Assembly (NCBI GenBank): GCA_964412555.1
Contig: CAYPPG010000066.1
Location: forward strand, 1 to 43,922
Direction of reading: 5' to 3'
From: CAYPPG01 sp964412555
Lineage (GTDB): Bacteria > Hinthialibacterota > Hinthialibacteria > Hinthialibacterales > Hinthialibacteraceae
DNA length: 43,922 bases
Below, in pieces: positions 23,941 to 32,531 of the stretch; the first letter of the stretch is position 1, and every line of letters starts with the position of its first letter. The notes below the pieces were generated by a model. The model was not told where the DNA came from. It did not search any database and saw only the letters and a list, made by a program, of their open reading frames with translations. The translations under genes were made by a program, and so were the position numbers.

Positions 23941-24243
23941 TTTAATCATTACATTCGGTGGGTTGAGCAGACGTCTCATCTGCATCAATCGGCAAGCAGG
24001 ACGCTTGCTTTAAACCGATTTGAGACAAGATTGAGGGGGGAAAAATTTTCCTATTGATTGTATTTCTTTGAACTTTTTTCGCGGTTTGGGGGAATTGAGT
24101 GTATCATCATAAGATGGTTTTAGATGTGATTGTTGAAATGCCGCCGGGACGGCGGCGTTACGTTTTGGTGGGTTATGTATTCGAGTTTAAGGGAAATGGG
24201 TATATAATAGGTGCTGTAATTTCATTGTAGGAAACCTTCTATT
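23941..24243. other. 303-bp intergenic region with short palindromes and the ychF promoter
   Basis: It contains a GGTGGGTTGAGCAGACGTCT element (from 23956) followed by CAAGC-AGGAC-GCTTG (about 23992-24007), which are related in style to families B and C. A small GCCGCC-GGGA-type hairpin lies near 24140. A TATAAT at 24203-24208 has a weak -35 (TTCGAG, 17-bp spacing) and would start transcription about 30 bases before ychF. Confidence 0.6.
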
Positions 24244-25341
24244 ATGCAAATTGGAATCATCGGTCTCGCAACATCGGGGAAAACAACTGTTTTTAACGCG
24301 CTGACGCACGGTCACGCTGATACGTCTCTGGCCGGAGTGCGGAAAGACGCCAACCGCGGGGTTGTTCATGTGCCGGATAAACGAATCGATTTTCTGACCG
24401 AATTATGCAAGCCAAAAAAGACGACTTACGCAACGGTCGAATTTACCGATGTCGCCGGTCTGGCGAAAGGCGAAGGCAAGGAAAAAGGATTCAGCAACGA
24501 ATTTCTTGGTCATTTACGTAATATGGAGGCGTTATTGTTGACGATTCGCGTCTTCACCAACGATTCGGTTCCGCATCCGGAAGGCGAAATCGATCCGGCG
24601 CGCGATCTGGAAACGATTATGACGGAACTGATTCTGGCGGATATGGCCATTATTGAAAACCGGCTGCGCCGCATCGATGAAAACTGGAATAAACAAGCCG
24701 ATAAACGAAAAGAATTGACAGCAGAAAAGGAAACACTTTCCCGTTTTCAGAAAGTGTTGGAGAACAATCAACCCATCATCGCCGCCGATCCGACTGTCGA
24801 AGAAACGGATCTCTATATCCGTCCCTATGGGCTTTTATCCGGCAAAAAAATGCTGGTTCTTGCCAATATCGGGGATTTGACAGAAGGGATGGAACAGGGC
24901 CGGTTGGATGATTTGAAGAAGGCCAGCCAGGAATGGAATCTGCCTTTTCTTGTCATGAACGCACAATTGGAATGCGATTTGCTTGAATTCCCGGAAGACG
25001 AATGGGGCGAGTATCTCAGCAGCGTCGGTCTGGAAGGACCGGCGAAACCCGAATTGATTCAAGAATCGTATCGCATCCTTCGCCAACATTCGTTTTTGAC
25101 GTATGGACCGGATGAAGTTCGCGCTTGGACCATTCCAATCGGTTGCACCGCCCGGGAAGCGGCTGGGAAAATACACAGCGATATCGAACGCGGCTTTATT
25201 CGCGCCGAAGTGATGTCCTTCGAGGATTTGGAGAAGTTGAAAACAGTTGAAGAGGTCAAAAAAGCAGGACGATTTCGTGTTGAGGGAAAAGATTACGTTG
25301 TTCAGGATGGTGATATCATTACATTTCGCTTTTCTGTTTGA
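24244..25341 (+). CDS. ychF: YchF/OLA1-type translation-associated ATPase
   Basis: A 365-residue Obg-family P-loop protein. G1 is GLATSGKTT (residues 7-15), altered from the common GxPNVGKST. The YchF-specific DVAGLAKGEGKEKGFSNEFL (69-88) contains the G3 motif. G4 reads NIGD instead of NKxD, as expected for YchF, which prefers ATP to GTP. A coiled-coil arm (about 125-180) and a C-terminal TGS domain (about 280-363) complete the standard order. Family members bind ribosomes and affect stress responses. The start has a weak ribosome site (AGGAAACC). The next gene begins 73 bp downstream on the same strand. Confidence 0.93.
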   Translation: MQIGIIGLATSGKTTVFNALTHGHADTSLAGVRKDANRGVVHVPDKRIDFLTELCKPKKTTYATVEFTDVAGLAKGEGKEKGFSNEFLGHLRNMEALLLTIRVFTNDSVPHPEGEIDPARDLETIMTELILADMAIIENRLRRIDENWNKQADKRKELTAEKETLSRFQKVLENNQPIIAADPTVEETDLYIRPYGLLSGKKMLVLANIGDLTEGMEQGRLDDLKKASQEWNLPFLVMNAQLECDLLEFPEDEWGEYLSSVGLEGPAKPELIQESYRILRQHSFLTYGPDEVRAWTIPIGCTAREAAGKIHSDIERGFIRAEVMSFEDLEKLKTVEEVKKAGRFRVEGKDYVVQDGDIITFRFSV

Positions 25342-25414
25342 TTCCTGAGCATCCCTTCCCGACAGCCGAAAACAATCCTTGAAGAGAATCCACTATCGCA
25401 GCAGGAGCAAGACC

Positions 25415-26602
25415 ATGCCGAATCCATTTATTGATCCGTTAGACACGGCGCCGGTCACGAGTCGGCAAACGGGAGGGAAACCACAAACCAACCCGACACC
25501 GAAACCGTCTACGCAGACAGAGCCATTTCAAGAAATTCTACGGAAAAAAGTCGAAAAAGAACCGACACCGATCTTGAAACCATCCGCCTTGAATGTGCCG
25601 GATTTACCGATCAGTAAAAAAGGGATCGCTCCTGCCGCAAACCAGCCAGTGCAATCAAAACTTGAAACACCGCAAACTCAGACATCGAAACAAACCGATC
25701 CAACCAACAATTTTGAACATCAAGCAAAGCAAACAGCGAACAGCTCTGCAAAAACAGAAACTTCGCAAACCACTCAATCGTCTTCCCCCAAAAATCTACG
25801 CGAATTGATGGCAGCCATCACGCAGGGTGAAACGGAAACCAAAACGGATGAAACACCGGTTGTGCAGCCGGAACGAGCGGCGGAACCGGTTCAAAAGGAA
25901 CCGAGTACACCGCTTTCGACTTACCGGGTTCAAAGGGGAGACACCTTATCGGAGATTGTGGCGCGCGCGATGCGGGAAAACAACATCCAGTATAATACAT
26001 CGGACATTTACCGCATGGTGCGTGTAGTGGCCAATGCGAACGGCATACAAAATCCCAATCTCATCTACGCCGGTCAACGACTTGACCTATCGCCGATCAG
26101 AACCGCTCCATTGGAAACACAATTGGCAAGCCGCCAGTCGCCGATTTCGATGAATGCATATCAAGTTCCGGTCCATGGAAATTTGACATCGCCGTATGGA
26201 ATGAGAGAACATCCGATCTTAGGCGTGGAAATGTTCCATCAAGGCATCGATATCGCCGTTCCGATCGGCACACCGATTCAACCGGTTAAAGAAGGTACCG
26301 TATCGTTCGCAGGTCAAGACGGTGGTTACGGGCAAATGATCGATATCGACCACGGGGATGGAACCTCCTCCCGTTATGGGCACCTTTCGAGTTTGCTCGT
26401 GTCTGAAGGCGAAACGATCCAACCCAACCAAACAATCGGTCTTTCCGGTGAAACCGGTTTGAGCACGGGGCCTCACTTGCATCTGGAGATTCATGAGAAC
26501 GGGAGACCCGTTGATCCGTTGCAGCATATTTCAAGGGAGCAAATCGAGAGTCTCGATGAGGGTAACGCATCACGAATTGCAAGAAGAGAGGAACCGGTTT
26601 AA
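25415..26602 (+). CDS. LysM and M23 metallopeptidase protein with long disordered N-terminus
   Basis: A 395-residue protein from ATG 25415, chosen because AGGAG (25403-25407) lies 7 bases upstream; no start before it is supported. Residues 1-165 are rich in Pro, Thr, Gln and Lys and look disordered. A LysM domain (about 170-227, YRVQRGDTLSEIV ... YAGQRLDL) binds peptidoglycan. The M23 domain (260-368) keeps all zinc and catalytic residues: His275 and Asp279 in HQGID, His323 in RYGHLS, and His354/His356 in GPHLHLE. The family cuts cross-links in the cell wall. Odd: I see no signal peptide or membrane helix at the N-terminus, so the export route is unclear. The FQEILRKKV motif near residue 38 recalls some flagellar rod-associated proteins, but this is weak. 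Confidence 0.88.
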   Translation: MPNPFIDPLDTAPVTSRQTGGKPQTNPTPKPSTQTEPFQEILRKKVEKEPTPILKPSALNVPDLPISKKGIAPAANQPVQSKLETPQTQTSKQTDPTNNFEHQAKQTANSSAKTETSQTTQSSSPKNLRELMAAITQGETETKTDETPVVQPERAAEPVQKEPSTPLSTYRVQRGDTLSEIVARAMRENNIQYNTSDIYRMVRVVANANGIQNPNLIYAGQRLDLSPIRTAPLETQLASRQSPISMNAYQVPVHGNLTSPYGMREHPILGVEMFHQGIDIAVPIGTPIQPVKEGTVSFAGQDGGYGQMIDIDHGDGTSSRYGHLSSLLVSEGETIQPNQTIGLSGETGLSTGPHLHLEIHENGRPVDPLQHISREQIESLDEGNASRIARREEPV

Positions 26603-26652
26603 CTTTCATTTGTTGATAGCGGTTTTAGGCACTCCGTGTCCAGCTAGAAATA

Positions 26653-28980
26653 CTAGAATCTAACTGTTAGATCGCAAGAGGGAATATCCCACACCCGTAT
26701 AGTTCCGTCTTCGCCATGCGACAGGATTAGTCTCTGATTGGGGTGAAAGAGAACAGTATTCACGGCTTTTGTATGTCCAGCGAATATATGGATTTCCTTG
26801 CCTGTCTCGATATCCCATAATTTGATCGTAGTATCGCCGCTGGCGGTGAATAGGTGTTTTCCATCCGGAGAAAATTTCATTTCGGAGATATACGCTGAAT
26901 GCCCAGCTAACGTTCGTATTTTTCCCCCATTGCTCATATCCCAGATGTTGATCGGCCGCGGACCATAATAACCCGCTTTTTCATAATCAATCGTAATGAA
27001 ATAACGATGATCCGGTGAAAAAAGCGCTCGGTAAAAATTGACTTTCTCTTCAAATTCAAAGACCGCTTCCCCGGTGAACATGTTCATACAAAATAAGTTG
27101 TATACAGCATTTCTCACATTCTTCCGTTTGGGATCCGGGACCAACTTCAGAGTTTGGACAAGCAAATGCTTTTCATCGGGGGTAAAGATGAATCCATATT
27201 TGTCATCGTGATGCAGTGGAATTTCTCTTTTTTCTTCCAAATCGAATAATTTATGCACAGTGATCCGATTTCCATATTGGTTTCGGCCTTCGCTGGTCAC
27301 GAGGCAATACTGTTCGCTTGGGGATAACTGGATCTTCGTAGCGCCTCCCTGATAACCGGGTTCCTGCAAGATCACGAAAGAATGAAGCAACCCACCGGTT
27401 TCAACATCCCACAATTTCATGGTACCATCGATACTCCCAGTGAGCAGCGTTTTGCCCTTCCGAGTAAATTCCGCGCATCGAACATGTAATGGATGTTCTT
27501 TCAAATCGCTCAATTTTTCACCGGTTTGACTATCCCACAATGTAGCAGTGTTATTTCCAAAAGAATAAATAGGATCGGAATCAATAGTAATAAGATTATT
27601 GGTTACTACATACCGGCCATTGGGGGATGTAGCCCGAATGAACAAATTTTCTTTTTCAGGTGTCAGCCACTCATGTACAATTTGCCGAGTTTGGTAATCA
27701 AGGATTCGGATTCCACGACGCAGATCAACAAGGCATAATTCCCGATCGTTTCTCATGCAATGCAATTGGCCAAACGCAAAATCGCTGTGTTCGTTCAGTG
27801 TCCAGATTCCTTTTCCGTCATCCAGATCCAAGAGTTCCAATTCGCCATGTTTTCCTTGGACTAGAATTTGGGTATCCTGGCGAAGCAGCTGCACGGAAGA
27901 TATCTCTTTGCACTCTGCTTCGATCGTTCGTATGATTTTCCCGTTGTCCATATTCCATAGTTTGATGGAATTTTGATCCGCCGAAAGCATGGTTTTTCCA
28001 TTCTCCAAAAAGCGGATCGTATGGATAGGAGAAGAATGGCCATGAAAATAATGGTGAATGCCACCGGAAATAAACGCTTCCAGTTCTTCGATTTCGTCAT
28101 CCCACATTTGGATTCTGCCGTCTTTCGAACCGGCCACATACCGTTTGCCGTCCGGAAGAAACGCCACGGCAGTGATCTCGTCTTGGTCTGTATGAATGGT
28201 TTTCACCATTTTTTCCGAGCGGAAATTCCACACGCATAACATTCCGTTGCGGCTGCCGGCCAGCAGGCGAGAGTCGTCGCCGGAAAGATCGAACGAAGTA
28301 AATCCAAGCCCCCTTTCCCGAAAGTTTTTGAGGAGAACACCATCACCGGCATTCCATAATCCCGTTCCTTTTTCAAGTTTAAAAAGAACACCATTCTTGG
28401 CATTCCATAGGCTAATCCCGCCTCCACCTCCGGATAACAAATGCTTTCCCTCCGAGATAAAGCGTAAGGAATAAACGGGGAAAGCGGCATGGGCGCGGAA
28501 GGATGCGCTGGCAGTTTTCGTGTCGAGATTCCAATAAGCGATACACCCGTCGGCACTGCCGATCGCAATTCGTTTGTTATCCGGCGAAAAGCAAAGAGAG
28601 GCGATATCCTGAGAAAACCCTTCGATCCACTCGAACGGTTCCGGTTTCTCCTCGTCAAGATTCCAGAGAAACACGCCGATTTGGCCGGCGGTGGCGAGAA
28701 TTCGGTTATTCGGCGAGACGGCAACAGCAGTGAGCGTACCCATTCCAAGAATTGTTTCACCGGATGAACCACGAAGGGGGATATCATCATATCCGGACAA
28801 GGAAGTGGACTTTGCGGCCTCGGCAAAATCGATTTTTTCTATTGGATTTGACGGTTGATCTTTTTTCCACTTGATATTCAAACTCAATATAAGACAAGGG
28901 ATCAAAAGGATTAAAAGGAAAGCAAAAATGTGGTACTTTTGATCGAATGTTTTGGTCAAAAATATCGATTTCCTTTTCAT
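26653..28980 (-). CDS. Membrane-anchored WD40 repeat protein
   Basis: A 775-residue protein from ATG 28980, with a GAGAGAG-type ribosome site. Residues 1-15 are basic, then one hydrophobic helix (IFAFLLILLIPCLILSL) anchors it, leaving the rest periplasmic or cytoplasmic depending on topology. The remainder is made of WD40 repeats, probably filling two beta-propellers. Clear repeat ends are VFLWNLDEEK, IAYWNLDTK, ISLWNAKNG, LCVWNFRS, IQMWDDE, IKLWNMDNG, MKLWDVETG, INIWDMSNG, IKLWDIETG and IRVWDIPS. The last repeats are the most canonical (GHSAYISEMKFSPDGKHLFT). WD40 proteins act as interaction platforms; no kinase or protease domain is fused. It is convergent with the M23 gene (50 bp apart). 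A WD40-like remnant also occurs at 42898-43149. Confidence 0.9.
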   Translation of the reverse strand: MKRKSIFLTKTFDQKYHIFAFLLILLIPCLILSLNIKWKKDQPSNPIEKIDFAEAAKSTSLSGYDDIPLRGSSGETILGMGTLTAVAVSPNNRILATAGQIGVFLWNLDEEKPEPFEWIEGFSQDIASLCFSPDNKRIAIGSADGCIAYWNLDTKTASASFRAHAAFPVYSLRFISEGKHLLSGGGGGISLWNAKNGVLFKLEKGTGLWNAGDGVLLKNFRERGLGFTSFDLSGDDSRLLAGSRNGMLCVWNFRSEKMVKTIHTDQDEITAVAFLPDGKRYVAGSKDGRIQMWDDEIEELEAFISGGIHHYFHGHSSPIHTIRFLENGKTMLSADQNSIKLWNMDNGKIIRTIEAECKEISSVQLLRQDTQILVQGKHGELELLDLDDGKGIWTLNEHSDFAFGQLHCMRNDRELCLVDLRRGIRILDYQTRQIVHEWLTPEKENLFIRATSPNGRYVVTNNLITIDSDPIYSFGNNTATLWDSQTGEKLSDLKEHPLHVRCAEFTRKGKTLLTGSIDGTMKLWDVETGGLLHSFVILQEPGYQGGATKIQLSPSEQYCLVTSEGRNQYGNRITVHKLFDLEEKREIPLHHDDKYGFIFTPDEKHLLVQTLKLVPDPKRKNVRNAVYNLFCMNMFTGEAVFEFEEKVNFYRALFSPDHRYFITIDYEKAGYYGPRPINIWDMSNGGKIRTLAGHSAYISEMKFSPDGKHLFTASGDTTIKLWDIETGKEIHIFAGHTKAVNTVLFHPNQRLILSHGEDGTIRVWDIPSCDLTVRF

Positions 28981-29124
28981 GGTTTCTCTCTCTTTCAACT
29001 ATGTTTCAATACTGTAATAGTATCATAATACAATTTTTGTGTAAACCATGTTATTGGATACTCATATGTTCATTGAAATATTTCCCTTCGGTCAAAAAAA
29101 AGTGAGAAAAAAGTTAGAAAAGAT

Positions 29125-29153
29125 TTGCATGGGAAGATAATAGTTGGTATAAT
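29125..29153 (+). promoter_or_regulatory. Candidate promoter of the structured RNA
   Basis: -35 TTGCAT (29125-29130), 17-bp spacer, perfect -10 TATAAT (29148-29153). The predicted start is near 29160, directly before the structured segment. Confidence 0.6.
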
Positions 29154-29159
29154 ATAGAC

Positions 29160-29320
29160 AAATGTTAAATCATTGTTAACGCGGGTCGCAAGTCTCATTT
29201 CCTTTTAAGGTTCGAAAGGGCAAAAAGGAATGAGCTCCGAGGTGAAATCTCGGAAGGTTGGGTCTCGTTTAACGTTCAGGAAAGCAGGGGCGTGTCAGAT
29301 GACACGCCCCTCGGTTATTT
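29160..29320 (+). ncRNA. Candidate free-standing structured small RNA
   Basis: About 160 nt between a good promoter and a very strong terminator, with no open frame and several stems. P2 pairs CTCATT-(bulged T)-CCTTTT (about 29194-29206) with AAAAGGAATGAG (about 29223-29234), enclosing a 15-18-nt loop containing GGTTCGAAAGGGC. P3 pairs TCCGAG (29236-29241) with CTCGGA (29249-29254) around GTGAAAT. An outer stem pairs GTTAACG (about 29175-29181) with CGTTTAAC (about 29266-29273) with one bulge. The terminator stem is 29287-29310. I do not recognise a known class: it lacks the signal-recognition-particle GGAAGCAGC loop, tmRNA and RNase P cores, and the conserved cores of common riboswitches. 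It ends ~180 bases before the MFS gene, so it could be an sRNA or an attenuated leader. Confidence 0.55.
29287..29310 (+). terminator. Strong intrinsic terminator of the candidate RNA
   Basis: A perfect 10-bp stem GGGGCGTGTC/GACACGCCCC with an AGAT loop, followed by TCGGTTATTTAT. On the opposite strand no T-tract follows, so it works for the plus strand. Confidence 0.75.
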
Positions 29321-29350
29321 ATAGGATGTTCACTTTTTGCCGAGGGTACC

Positions 29351-29382
29351 TTTTCGTGATTTTCGTGTCCTTTCGTGCTTTC
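29351..29382. repeat. Short TTTCGTG-rich repeat, about 10-11-bp period
   Basis: Three TTTCGTG steps (TTTTCGTGAT, TTTCGTGTCC, TTTCGTGCTTTC). Similar TTTCGTG-type stretches turn up in many environmental genomes; function unknown. Confidence 0.5.
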
Positions 29383-29498
29383 ATAATTCAGAAACCATAA
29401 AACCTAGTCATCCACTTCTTTTCATCATACAATCACGAAACCGAATCGCTTCATTTAAATGAATCGCATCCAAGCAAGAGAATAGAACTATATACATC

Positions 29499-30794
29499 AT
29501 GAATATTCAATCGAGAGCTATACAAGTCCGTTCCTATCGTTGGATCATTTTTGTGTTATTGGCCATCGGTTATTTGCTGGTCAATTTTCACCGTCTTTGT
29601 CCGGCAGTCGTGGCTTTGGATTTGATGGAGGATTTGAAGGCCAGCGGGGGGTTGATCGGGCTTTTGGCGTCGGCGTACTTTTACCCGTATGCCTTCATGC
29701 AAATCCCATCCGGGCTTTTGGCCGATTCCTGGGGACCTCGTAAAACGATCACCGCCTTTTTCTTTTTGGCTGGTGTTGCGTCAATCGGTTTCGGATTTGC
29801 TCTAACCGCCGGTTGGGCGATTTTTGCGCGGGTTTTGGTGGGTGTTGGAGTATCCATGCTCTTTGTCCCGATCATGAAAATCTTGACGCATTGGTTCAAA
29901 GTGTCGGAATTTTCGTTTATGACCGGAATCTTGGTTGCCGTCGGAGGACTGGGTTCCCTAACGGCCGCGACACCGTTGGCCTATCTAAGCACAATCATCG
30001 GGTGGCGGGGGAGTTTTGTGATCATTGGAGTTGTCACACTTCTATCCGCCGTTGCCATTTGGATATTCGTACGTAATACACCGGAAGAAATGGGATATCC
30101 AGCGGTGGAAAAGGAAGGAGAGAAGCTCCTTGAACCACCGCCCAAAATGAGTCTGTGGGAAGGAATCCAATTCGTTCTTCGATCCGTTCATTTTTGGCCA
30201 TTGGCCATCTGGTTTTTCTTTTCTCTGGGTATCTTTTTTAGTTTCGGCGGATTATGGGGCGGCCCCTACTTTATGGAAGTGTACAACTTAAATAAACAAG
30301 AAGCGGGAGCGATTTTAAGCATGTTCGCCATCGCCATGATCGTCGGAAGTCCGATCTTGAGTTATCTCTCGGATCGAATCTTTCATTCCCGCAAAAAAAT
30401 GTTGATCGCTTCTTCTTTCGTTCTCCTATTCGCGACAATTCCCCTTGCCTTCTTTCCCGCCGATTTGAACATTCCTTTACTTTATATTTTGAGTTTTCTG
30501 ATCGGTATGTTCGGCTGTGCGATCGTGGTAGTCGGTTTCTCCACGACCAAAGAATTGTTTCCCGTAGAAATCGCCGGGACATCGGTCGGATTGGTGAATT
30601 TATTTCCTTTCCTTGGAGGGGCTGTGATGCAGCCGTTGTTGGGGGTTGTGCTCGATTGGCATGGGCAAGGAGCTGAGGGGTATTCAGCGGCAGCATATGG
30701 ACACGCATTTGTTATTTACTTCGTTTCCGCAGTAATCGCGTTGATTGCGGCTTGTTTTGCAAAAGAGACGTTCCCACGCAAAGAAATCGCTTAG
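29499..30794 (+). CDS. MFS transporter
   Basis: A 431-residue protein with twelve membrane helices and a central cytoplasmic loop (about 195-230). The first loop has GLLADSWGPRKTI, the MFS motif A (G-x3-D-x2-G-x-R-[KR]), and the second half has a related SYLSDRIFHSRKK. The N-terminal SYRWIIFVLLAIGYLLVNFHRLCPAVVA is characteristic of anion:cation symporter or nitrate/sugar-acid type MFS carriers. The substrate cannot be named. It is single-gene, preceded at a distance of ~180 bases by a candidate structured RNA with a terminator, which could be regulatory if read-through occurs. A decayed copy of its 3' end lies at 31180-31224. Confidence 0.9.
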   Translation: MNIQSRAIQVRSYRWIIFVLLAIGYLLVNFHRLCPAVVALDLMEDLKASGGLIGLLASAYFYPYAFMQIPSGLLADSWGPRKTITAFFFLAGVASIGFGFALTAGWAIFARVLVGVGVSMLFVPIMKILTHWFKVSEFSFMTGILVAVGGLGSLTAATPLAYLSTIIGWRGSFVIIGVVTLLSAVAIWIFVRNTPEEMGYPAVEKEGEKLLEPPPKMSLWEGIQFVLRSVHFWPLAIWFFFSLGIFFSFGGLWGGPYFMEVYNLNKQEAGAILSMFAIAMIVGSPILSYLSDRIFHSRKKMLIASSFVLLFATIPLAFFPADLNIPLLYILSFLIGMFGCAIVVVGFSTTKELFPVEIAGTSVGLVNLFPFLGGAVMQPLLGVVLDWHGQGAEGYSAAAYGHAFVIYFVSAVIALIAACFAKETFPRKEIA

Positions 30795-30849
30795 TAAAAA
30801 TTGCGTTTTTTCTCTATTTTCCCTTCAGGAATGATTTGACAATCGCTCA

Positions 30850-31080
30850 TCATTTCCGGGGATTCTCATCATCGGATTTTTCTACCCTTGTAGCTAAAAA
30901 TTGGGTGTCACCGGTGTTGTCATTGAAGCGATTCCTTTCTGAAAGCCGATTGGTTTCAATGCTTTCTTTTAACTGTGGCCACACACGTTCATCGTAACCG
31001 GAATCATCGGCAATCCAGTCATCGATAAGTGCTATGGCTTTCTCGTTTCTGGTTTTAAAAATTGTTTGAATGGCGTTCAT
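30850..31080 (-). CDS. Small hypothetical protein, possibly antitoxin-like
   Basis: A 76-residue soluble protein. AIALIDDWIADDSGYDERVW followed by PQLKESIETNRLSERNRFN is a pattern I associate with a family of small conserved bacterial proteins often near toxin genes (a short helix, a D/E-S-G-Y-D-E motif, then LKE...NRLSxRxxF). No toxin gene is adjacent, so the role stays open. An AGAAAGGGG ribosome site stands about 8-9 bases before ATG 31080. It is convergent with the MFS gene. Confidence 0.65.
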   Translation of the reverse strand: MNAIQTIFKTRNEKAIALIDDWIADDSGYDERVWPQLKESIETNRLSERNRFNDNTGDTQFLATRVEKSDDENPRK

Positions 31081-31179
31081 CGATACGCCCCTTTCTCAAG
31101 TTGAAAACGGTTTAGGATCATTCTCTGTTTAAAATATATGAATTAGTATATCGCAAGGGATAAGAGCGTCAAATGAGGT

Positions 31180-31224
31180 TTGCAGCCGCTGTTGGGGATT
31201 GTGCTTGATTGACATGGGCAAGGA
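31180..31224 (+). pseudogene. Decayed fragment of the MFS transporter 3' end
   Basis: 45 bases match 30628-30672 of the MFS gene with 4 differences. Translated, MQPLLGVVLDWHGQGA becomes LQPLLGIVLD-stop-HGQGE, so the piece is no longer coding. It abuts the 3' end of the oxidoreductase gene (ends 31236). Confidence 0.75.
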
Positions 31225-31235
31225 GAGACCAGGAT

Positions 31236-32516
31236 TCAGGCATTTTTTGACTGGGATTCGATTTGGTCGAGGTATTGGGGGATTTCGACTACACGGTTTT
31301 CTTTACGGGCGGTTTCGGCGGCAAAAACCAGAAGGTGGCTGTCGCAGGCTTCTTGGGCGGAGGCGATAACCTGGTCGGGCTGCTTGTTTCGAACACGGTC
31401 GACAAAATCGTGGATCATGACAGTGTCTCCGCCGCCGTGCATATCGTCTAGCCCGCCGGTAAACACGGTATTGACGCGGCCGTCGTTGAAATAGTTAATT
31501 TCCAACTCGCGCTTTTCAAGATAACCGCGGATGGTTGCCCTTGTGGCTGAATACCGCATGGTACGGATGTTATTATGCGAATGTCCATGCATCTGGAAAC
31601 CGATGGTCATACCATCCTCGAATTCGAACAATGTCATTTGATGGTCGACGACATCGTTGTCACAGCGATAGACACAGCGTCCGTAAGGCCCTTCCTGCAG
31701 CGCTTTCAATCGTCCTTCGTATGTGAGATCGGTAGTAATCGTATTGACCGGCCAATCCGTATTGTCCCCAAGATAGAAGGGGATGGTGGAATAGGGGCAT
31801 TCCGATTCGATAGGACACCCGTCGGTGCAACGTTGTGGGATCGATTCGTCGACACGGTCACTGCGGAAATAACTCAAGGAACCGAATGAACTGACCTTGA
31901 TCGGCATTTTCCCTGCCAGCCAGTAGAGGATATCCACATCATGACAGGATTTGGACAGCAAACCGGGGCTGCTTCGTGCTTCGTTGCTCCAATTTCCGCG
32001 TACAAAACTGTGGGCATAATGCCAATACGCGATATGCTCGTTGTGTTCGACGGTAATCAGTTCGCCGATGTCTTCCGAGTCAAGAATCATTTTTAACGTC
32101 GTATAAAAAGGATTGTAGCGAAGGGAATGACAAAGTTGAAGAACACGTCCGCTTTCTTTTCCCTTGCGTGCGAGCCGCACACACGAAATCGGATCGGTCG
32201 CCAACGGTTTTTCCAAAAGAACGTGATATCCTTTGTCGAGGGCGAGCATGGTCGAATCGTAATGGCTGCGGTCCATCGTCGCATTGATGAGAACCTCCGC
32301 CATTTGCGGACGCTCCAGCAGTTCTTCCCACGAGGAAAACACGTTTTCCTTTGGAATGTGGAAATCTTTTGCAAATCGTTCCCGCCGAGTCGGATCCGGT
32401 TCGGCGACACCGACAATTTTCATTTCATAGGGGTACATTTTTGTATAGCCGCCAAAGGTGCAATATCCGCGCATACCCGCACCGAGTAAGACGGCTTCGA
32501 CCGGTTGAAGTGCCAT
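31236..32516 (-). CDS. Gfo/Idh/MocA-family oxidoreductase with a cysteine cluster
   Basis: A 426-residue NAD(P)-dependent dehydrogenase of the glucose-fructose oxidoreductase/inositol dehydrogenase family. The Rossmann motif LGAGMRG occupies residues 11-17, EKPLA 102-106, and the catalytic-region sequence KSCHDVDIL starts at 189. An insertion carries Cys230, Cys234, Cys240, Cys281 and Cys285, suggesting a bound metal or Fe-S site; related members with this insertion exist, but its role is unknown to me. No signal peptide, so cytoplasmic. It lies 15 bp after the Tat-exported isomerase-like gene on the same strand, suggesting joint sugar metabolism. A GGGAGG ribosome site precedes the ATG. Confidence 0.92.
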   Translation of the reverse strand: MALQPVEAVLLGAGMRGYCTFGGYTKMYPYEMKIVGVAEPDPTRRERFAKDFHIPKENVFSSWEELLERPQMAEVLINATMDRSHYDSTMLALDKGYHVLLEKPLATDPISCVRLARKGKESGRVLQLCHSLRYNPFYTTLKMILDSEDIGELITVEHNEHIAYWHYAHSFVRGNWSNEARSSPGLLSKSCHDVDILYWLAGKMPIKVSSFGSLSYFRSDRVDESIPQRCTDGCPIESECPYSTIPFYLGDNTDWPVNTITTDLTYEGRLKALQEGPYGRCVYRCDNDVVDHQMTLFEFEDGMTIGFQMHGHSHNNIRTMRYSATRATIRGYLEKRELEINYFNDGRVNTVFTGGLDDMHGGGDTVMIHDFVDRVRNKQPDQVIASAQEACDSHLLVFAAETARKENRVVEIPQYLDQIESQSKNA

Positions 32517-32531
32517 AATACCTCCCTTGGA

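Noticed and set aside
24138..24162. GC-rich hairpin before ychF as a terminator
   Set aside because: The stem is short and has no T-tract; insufficient support.
29160..29310. Known RNA (signal-recognition-particle RNA, tmRNA, RNase P, cyclic-di-GMP or SAM riboswitch)
   Set aside because: The diagnostic cores were looked for by eye and not found; kept as an unclassified candidate RNA.
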